Positions 57,015 to 64,000 of a stretch of DNA of 64,000 bases are shown in pieces. The translations under genes were made by a program, and so were the position numbers. Within the stretch, counting starts at the first letter, position 1; each line of letters opens with the position of its first letter. The DNA is from Chrysogorgia sp. JL179-B06 (taxonomy: Eukaryota; Cnidaria; Anthozoa; Scleralcyonacea; Chrysogorgiidae): assembly GCA_035772405.1 (NCBI GenBank), contig JAYKKM010000080.1, positions 3,534,001-3,598,000 on the forward strand, written 5' to 3'. The notes under the pieces are model-generated. The model was not told where the DNA came from, ran no database searches, and saw only the letters and a list, made by a program, of their open reading frames with translations.

Positions 57015-58596
57015 GTTTAATCTGGCTTATCCATTTACATGGCTTTTCATCCAGCTAAATACATTACAGTAAGAACAATAACTAACATAATTTACCAGTA
57101 TTTGAATCTAATTAAAATATAATTTACAAATCATTCTCTAATTCTAGTGAAGTGGCAGATAGCTTGGCCAGTTTTCTTTATACAAGGCTTTCTTTACAAG
57201 TCAGCTTTGCAATATTGTAATCAATTCTTTCTTTTATTGGCAATCACTTCATCAATTTTTTCAAATTTTCCATAAACAAAACCTGCCGCGGCATTTTGAA
57301 CTTTTTGTAAGCGTTTCTGGAGATAGCTTGGGAGGGAGTCATAGAGACAGTTACAGTAATCAAGCTTAGACAGAATCAGAATTTCAGCTAATTGTTTTCG
57401 TAGTGCAAATTATGTAAATATTTTCAAATAACGAAGGCAGGCCAACGTAGAATAGCATGTTCTTATTAATTCTTTCATGTGAATATTCCATTGTAGATGT
57501 TCACTAAACTCCATACCTAGGACTTTCCAAGATGATTTCCTTTCTATTAGTTCACCATTGGCATTGATTTTGATTTCCACTAAATCTGATTAGTAGAAAA
57601 GAGCACCAATTTTGTCTTGGAAGGGTTACGCAAGAGATTGGAATCTCTCGACCAATCGCTCACTTGTTCCAACTCTCTTTCAAATTCCGCGATGCATTGA
57701 TTCAGATCCTTTACTTTGCAGTGCTTATATAGTGTAGTATCATCGGCATACTGTAAGTAATTAGTGTTTGAATCTCCGTCATGGAGATCAATCATATATA
57801 GATTAAACAAAACGGGACCGAGAATCGATCCCTGAGGAACACCAAATGACACAGGGAGGATTTTAGATTCTATCATCGATCTGAACAAATTGTTGTCGGT
57901 CTGTTAAATAGTTGTGTGTCCAATGGAGAAAAATTTTGGAGAAGCCAAGTCTAGAAAGTTTTTTAAGAATTACCAGAAAGTCAACAGTATCAAATGCTTT
58001 GGAGTAGTCAGTAAAAACGGCAAATGTAATTTCTCCCTTCTTCATTGCCTTGGTAATGTCATCTCTTAGTTTAAGTAGGGTTGCAGCAGTGGAGTGGCCT
58101 TTTCGAAAACCTGACATGGTATCCTTATATAGTACCTTCCGTTCAATGTAATGAATAAGTTGTAGTAAAATCAAAACGCTCGTAGACTTTTGATAAGATT
58201 GGTAATACAGATATGGGTCTGAAATCATTGTTGGTCAAGGGATGTTGGATTTTTGGAATCGGACTAATACGTCCTATTTTCCAGGCTGAAGGAACTATAC
58301 GTCTTCTTATACACTCGTTGATAATATGGGTCAACGGAGAGACAATATACTGCGATGCCATTTTCAGGTACTTCACTGGCAGGTGATCGTAGCCAGTGGA
58401 GCAGTCAGATCGTATATTATTAAGCTGCTTCGATTTTACCTGTTCGAATGTTACCGTTTGTAATTCTAGAGGATCCGCATAATTTGTGGCAATGAATTTA
58501 TGAATGCCAATGTATCTAAGTTGTTTATTGGTTCTGTGCCAAGAATGTGCTGTGAGGTGGTTATAAAAAATTCGTTTAATTCCGTTGGGTCAGCTT
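57000..58596 (-). pseudogene. LINE reverse transcriptase region
   Basis: Motifs in order: NNDFRPISVLPILSKVYER, SGFRKGHSTAATLL, FTDYSKAFDTVDF (catalytic Asp), FGVPQGSILGPVLFNLY and YADDTTLY (catalytic YADD). The frames shift at about 58140 and 57870 and stop at 57580, after which related but interrupted sequence continues to the tail. Non-functional. Fits the CR1/Jockey branch. Confidence 0.88.
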
Positions 58597-59891
58597 TTAT
58601 ACGTTTTTGGTTTGGTTTGAGAATCCGATAAATATAGTTGTCCATACTTCTTTGGGTCGTTTTGAGGATAATGCCTTTTTATAAAAACTATTTTTGGCTG
58701 TTTTTATAGCTGATTTAATCTTGTTACGCACCAGGCGGTATAAGGACCAAGCCGATTCAGATTGTGTATGATGTGCCTTGAACCGTAAATCGACCCTTTG
58801 TTTTTGTAAATTTTGAATCGACAGTTCGTGTAGCCATGGAGCAGGAGGTCGGGTTATCTTGCAGCGGATTAATGGAGCGTGTCGATCAATACAGCCACGT
58901 AATAGTTCATTAAATAAACCGAGTTTTTCCTCGGGATCATCGACCGCATATACTACAGAAAATGGAAGTTCACTGATATCTTTCAAAAAGGATTCGGAGT
59001 CGAATGTCTTTTCCAAACGTATGTACTTATACCGCGGCTCGAATCTATGTACTCTCACATTGATGATCACATATGGCATATCATGGTCACTCATTTCTGG
59101 TGTAGGTAAAACATCTGACGCAACAATATTCAGCGGAACATTTGTCATTATATGATCTATCAAATATTTTCCTTTTCGTCGAGTAGAGGTGTTAATATGC
59201 TGCGTCAATTTGAATGAATCAAGGACATCTAGATACTTACGTAAAATATTGGTGGCATTAATTGTTAAAATCAATATTAATATCTCCAGCAACCAAGACA
59301 ATTCCATCCCATTTAGAAAAAACAGATGATAAAATGCATTCAAATTTTTCAACCCAAATGTTTTTCTTAGAGATGTCAGAGTCTGGCTGGTAGAGAACAC
59401 CAATCAATATGTTACTGTTTTTATTTTTGCCTTCAATTTGTATCCAGAGGTGTTCAAGAACTGGTTCAACATTTTCGATGTCTGTCCGTTTTCGGTACTT
59501 CAAGTCTTCTCTTAAATAAATTGCAACTCCACCCCCTCTCCTTGTCGCACGATTCTTAAAAAGTAACGTGTATATATCCCGAAATTTGCACGTGTTCGAT
59601 TTGATATTTATTGTTCCGAAGCCACGTTTCGGACAAAGTTACAACATCAAATTGATATTTTGAAAGAAGATGGATAAACTCGTCGAAGGTTGAAAGCAAA
59701 GATTGACAATTGAGATGACAAACTCGCAGATGATTTTTATTGTGTTGGAGCGTTTCCAAATGAGTATCTACATAGAGGTCATCTTCCGACTCCACGAGAC
59801 TGCTATCGATCTCGTTTAAGTCACGAATGTTATAAAAAGGCAATTCATTCCCCAAACAGTTCGGACAAGTAATAACAGGATAATATAGCAT
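58597..59891 (-). pseudogene. LINE APE-type endonuclease region
   Basis: Motifs include LRVCHLNCQSLLSTFDEF, VVTLSETWL, GVLYQPDS, LVAGDINIDF (catalytic D/N) and PEMSDHDMPYVII (catalytic SDH), followed by a linker to the RT. The region is split into three frames by indels near 59500 and 59400. A CPNCLGNELPFYNIRD stretch precedes it. Confidence 0.85.
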
Positions 59892-60467
59892 AATTATATA
59901 ATAGTCTAATAGTGATTTCTTAAATTTTTTAAAGTTTAAATGATCTAGCCTTAAGTATTCAGGGAGAGAGTTCCAAGTCCTTGTTGTTCTAATAAAAAAT
60001 GAGCGATTGAAAGTAGTTGTTTTACATTTACGTTGACGGAATGAGATTGCATTGACATTTGCGGAGGATCTAGTAAGTCTTAAGGTAACAAAACGTTCGG
60101 GTAAGATATCGCTTGAAATAGGTACAATGCCATTGATAGCCTTAAAGAAGAACAGTAAGTCAAGATACTCGTGCCAGTAAGAAAGTGGTTGTAGATTTGT
60201 AGAAACGAGTCTCTCTTCTTAGGTTCTTCGCACATATATGGTAGCATCAAGATAAATTTTGATGCTCGGCGTTGGATGCGCTCTGTTCGTTTGATAAGAT
60301 CGATTGACTGCGGGGACCAGACTTGGGTGGCATAGGCCAGAACAGATCGCACAACTGCCAGATACAATGAGCGGCGGATCTTTTCATTATTGATTTCCGA
60401 AGCAGACCTGCTCAGAAAACCAAGCAGTTGGCAGTTGTGCATCGATCGAAGTACTTAATCATCTTAC
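59892..60467 (-). pseudogene. LINE RT C-terminal fragment from a second element
   Basis: Frame 60080-60442 carries RRSLYLAVVRSVLAYATQVW and RIQRRASKFIL; the following frames code for a tail like TRTWNSLPEYLRL. It is a different family from the LINE to its left. Interrupted upstream by a MITE at 60468. Confidence 0.75.
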
Positions 60468-60927
60468 TTAAAGTACCTATCCAGCCTGTGGGGATTTTAC
60501 ATATTTGTGATCTTTGGATTCTCCTAAGAAAAATTGTAATATATCTTGTCGTTCGCGGAAAATTTCATCTTCATACCTTTTGCCTTGCTAAAGTTCACAT
60601 GCAGGAAGTGACGCCAACGCAGGTATACGCGATACTTTGCGGAGTGATCCAGCAATGAAATACAGCGAAAGTTTGGCTTTAAACTTTAAACAGCCTGTTT
60701 AGACAAAATTCACTCAATTCCTAAACATCCACTGTTGAATAACGCCGCAAAATATTGCGTATCCCTGCGTTGACGTCACTTCCTGTGAACTTTAGCAGGA
60801 AAGTGAACTTTAGCACGAAAGGCACGAAGATGCAATTTTCGAATAAGAAGATATATTGCATTTCTTTGTGGTAGAACCCAAAGATTACGAATATGTAAAA
60901 TCCCCACAGGCTGTATAGGCGCTTTAA
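60468..60927. mobile_element. MITE with long inverted repeats, 460 bp
   Basis: Ends TTAAAGTACCTATCCAGCCT and near-inverse AGGCTGTATAGGCGCTTTAA; arms continue for about 170 bp on each side (CAGGAAGTGACG..AACGCAGG and inverse). TTAAAG start resembles the 54848 family. Confidence 0.8.
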
Positions 60928-62930
60928 TGCATGTATGAATATGTATGATAAATAGCAGTCATGAGGTTGAACAATGAAAACGAAGGTAACCGTGATGTTA
61001 TTATAGCTAATGCATGGGGGGTGATTAATAAATTACCTATACTTACCTATCTATCATACAGTATTGTATCACAATATAATTTTGTATCACAACGAAAGCT
61101 AGTTATAATTAAAATAAATAAAATAAATGTAGATTGTCTTGGTGAACTCCATTGTCTTGTGAACTTGACCAATTTTTGTGGTCTATAGTGCAGATTTACC
61201 ACACATGCAGTATATCAGCTGGGAGCTGCATGTTCAAATCGTGGGTCGAACCACCTCTCAAGGTCTTAAAAGTAATTGAGGAGAAAGTGCTTCTTGTTGA
61301 ATAATATACCCCTAACAATTAGCCTGTTTCAGTTTTGGTATTCTGTTCACCTATAAAAGAGTGATAAATATAATAAAACTAAACTCAAGTGAACCGACGC
61401 TTGAATAGCAACACATCTCACTATATCATTGAAGTTTGTAACCAAATCTCGGGTGAAGTTTCATATAAATCCCGAAATGACGTCGCATAGACTATCGGTA
61501 GTAAAATTCGAAATGAAAATCAGTTATTATTTCTAAAATAAAGCATTATCGTAAGAGTTAGCGTTAGTATTAGGTGTAGGGTTAGGATTAGGTTTGGGGT
61601 TAGGACTATGTCACAGAATATGTTTTAAATTCGGGATACTTATATGAAACGTCAGCAAACAAACCCAAATCTCTCTCGTCTTCAGACACTTCTACTAACA
61701 TATATGATATTCTTAATACCATACTTGTATAACACTTATATAGTTCACGCAATGGATATTAACATGCTATAAGTCATTGTTCTTACAGGGCCAGCAAATA
61801 TTTACTGACATATCAACAATCAGTTGGAAAATTTCTCCACAGTTTATGACATAAATCAGGACTTTGAATTATAGCTGTCTCCTTTTTAATGAAAGCCATA
61901 ATTCATATCATTACATGCATGTGTCATTTTATTTACCTTTCCAATCTCGCTGTGCAATTTAATTACTTACGATCAGTTTCATGAAGTTGGAAAAAGTGGA
62001 GTCAGTTCAATTCGTTTTCAATATTTCTTGCTCAGAATCAGTGAAATATCAAACGAAGTGATGTTAATATAGAGTTACCAGACTTCAAGAAGAAAAACGA
62101 TGTAAGAATGTAACTAGTGACCTTTTAATCGTAATTCCCTTCGGCTTCAGTCTGTTTATAATAATATAATTTATGTGTTAGTTATCAATAACTTGCCGCC
62201 GTTAACAATCGCCTTTCCGTTCATAATTGTTCCCAACCGATAAAGGATAATTACCTCCGCTACTAAACAACCAACCCGAGGGTGACAAAGTGATTTGATA
62301 GCAGAATAAGGTAGGTTATTAAACCCAACGTTAAAAACAACGTTGGGAATGACAAATGCTAGATACTTCTATTATTATATGGCGGTTTAGAATATAATTC
62401 AATTAAGAATCGCAGCATGTACGTGTGAATTTAGAAATAGGATTTACTGGAATTTAGAAATTTTATATTGAAAGGATATAGCTATATATTCAGGGAAAGA
62501 ACGAAAATGATGCATTCAATGCAACAAATATCTCAAGACTTACATCAACATTAAGAACCCCTGTTCTCATCAAACACGGAATCATCATACTTATATATCA
62601 TCATAATATCATAGAGCAATAGCATATTAGTATATTAACTGGCATCATCCGCCTACGTTCATCTATATGCCATGCAACGTAGTTTCTTAAAGATCAAATT
62701 TATATTTATACCATACATATTTCGCGGGAAAAAAGCAGGCAGATATTTTACAATGGATTAGCTAGAGTACTGCGAGCGAAAAAGACGTCTAGTCGTATGA
62801 TTAAAATGGTTGTCATAGTAAATGTTGACTTAAGCTTTTTATTCCCAAAGCTTTGACCTTGATACATATGTTTCTGCATAAAACACGAGGTCGCTTTCTT
62901 CGAGAGTTAAACATACAATTAAGTGTCTTT
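60928..62930. other. Host intergenic DNA, no gene recognised
   Basis: Degenerate GTTAGGATTAGG telomere-like words at 61555-61610, flanked by TTTCATATAAATCCCG and inverse-like CGGGATACTTATATGAAA (61461 and 61634), so this is probably a small MITE of about 190 bp. A second short inverted pair AACGTT near 62320-62345. No coding. Confidence 0.45.
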
Positions 62931-63159
62931 TTAGAGGCTGTTTATGAGCCCGGTTATATAGTCGGGCTGATCCGCTTAACGAAGTTCTTATCACGCGGCT
63001 ACTCATGCATACACCCAAAATGATATTTCAAAGTGAGAACTGACTCAGTTTGCCTGTAGGAAGAGCATCAAGTTATTTCAAATAATCTTTTTGGGTCGAG
63101 GAAAGATTTTCATGACACAACTCAGCCCGCGGGTTAGCCCGGCTCATATAAACAGCCCC
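62931..63159. mobile_element. MITE, about 229 bp
   Basis: Ends TTAGAGGCTGTTTATGAGCC and near-inverse GGCTCATATAAACAGCCCCT. Directly abuts the next MITE. Confidence 0.7.
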
Positions 63160-63707
63160 TTAAAATGCCACTACGATGAAAATGCACCCCCGTCTTTTAG
63201 ATTTTCTTTAGCATAGAATAGTATTTCAGGGTCGAAAGTGATCATCAATGTAAAAAAAACTAAAAAATTGTATTTTGAAGTAAGTATTTTGAGCTCTGAA
63301 ATCACTATTATTTAGGCTACCATTACTAAAAACGTGTTCCAAGTGAGCCCGCAATTTCAAAAGATAATATTGTTTGTGACGTCAGATTCTCAATGCTACC
63401 TTGAATTTCGGTCGAGGTTATTTGTTTTCTTGTTTTTTTCGAGAAGTAGATGAAATGTCCAGCCTTCCAGACGAAGAATTTGAAAAAACGACCTTGATTT
63501 ACTTCAAGAATTAGCCACGTGGAGTCTTCGCGTTGAGAATCTGACGTCACTTCGTTACGCTTAACAACTCCAGATTCGGAGTAAGAAAAATAATACTTGC
63601 CATCGTCAAATCGCAAAACGGTTTCGACCAAGTAATATTTAGCAGCTCTGCTTTATAAATACGTAAAAATATCGATAGGTAAAAATTTGATCGTAGTGGC
63701 ACTTTAA
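63160..63707. mobile_element. MITE copy B, 548 bp
   Basis: Same family as 54848-55417, starting TTAAAATGCCACTACGATGA and ending TCGTAGTGGCACTTTAA. Differs by scattered substitutions and small indels. Confidence 0.85.
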
Positions 63708-64000
63708 TGTGGCTCAGTGCAGGTGGAAGTTGATCATGAGTTACACGGGAGTGCCGGCTTGTTAAACAACCGAATGAGTAGTATAGGCAGACTATCTTCA
63801 ATGACATTTACACGACACGATTTTTATTTTACGATTGACTGAAACTCGCTGACTGTCTGTCGTTATTTTCCGTAATCGACCGATAAGGGTTGTGACTAAA
63901 AACTTTTCCGACAACAAATAACAACAAAAAATAATTTTAAAAAGCCGAAAAAGTCTCACAAATTTGTTAAAGTGTTTTGAATAAGCCACAGTCAGAGGTG

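Larger units (their letters stand above)
56968..59891 (-). mobile_element. Decayed non-LTR retrotransposon (APE endonuclease + RT)
   Basis: LINE on the minus strand with its 3' tail at the (ATT)n run 56968-57013. Order of parts from right to left: endonuclease, RT, RT C-terminal region (LSKLDYCNCLYDSLPSYLQK near 57300). Several frameshifts and stops. The 5' limit is uncertain, because the first frame (59891) begins inside sequence that may belong to the LINE upstream. Confidence 0.85.

Overview
This is nuclear DNA of an animal, most likely an aquatic invertebrate. The host DNA holds an intronless caspase gene, decayed non-LTR retrotransposons, many short inverted-repeat elements, tRNA-derived SINEs, interstitial TTAGGG-like tracts, and AT and ATGCA microsatellites. 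A cnidarian, tunicate or sponge would all fit; the sequence does not decide between them. Nothing here is bacterial.

The dominant content is two closely related Maverick/Polinton-type virus-like elements in opposite orientation, separated by about 15 kb of host DNA. Element 1 (before position 1 to 14283) is cut by the window start. Element 2 (29298-48559, 19262 bp) is complete: it has AG...CT termini, 540-bp terminal inverted repeats whose outer 160 bp are themselves palindromic, and a perfect 6-bp target duplication TCCGGG at 29292-29297 and 48560-48565.

Both elements carry the same compact gene set. Replication and nucleotide genes: protein-primed family B DNA polymerase, a zinc-ribbon protein, type II thymidine kinase, a two-zinc-finger protein, and a Bro-N/VRR-NUC/C2H2 protein. 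Integration: an RVE integrase with a C-terminal chromodomain. Virion-like genes: a FtsK/HerA-type packaging ATPase, a 412-aa major capsid candidate, a spike or fibre with a phage-tail-fibre-like motif, two paralogous capsid-associated proteins, a tail-anchored 494-496-aa protein, a duplicated pair of membrane proteins, and several small membrane, lipid-anchored or basic proteins. A previously unlisted 46-aa arginine-rich ORF is conserved in both. No adenain-type protease was recognised. Element 2 has nearly all genes open, but the first catalytic Asp of the polymerase exonuclease is changed. Element 1 has a one-base frameshift in one capsid-like gene.

The region between the elements (14290-29291) holds a hAT-like element with an 8-bp target duplication, a pogo/Tigger-like MITE, large satellites with 11- and 22-bp periods, an AT microsatellite next to a SINE, a degenerate LINE, and a foldback element carrying a possible exon. 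Right of element 2 come several MITEs, palindromes, a caspase gene (51230-52360) whose 3' end seeds a degenerate repeat interrupted by a LINE 3' fragment, a SINE, two copies of one MITE, and a decayed LINE (56968-59891) abutting the tail of another LINE.

All calls come from reading translations and sequence by eye; no database search was run. Names for structural proteins other than the ATPase are inferences from motifs and position.
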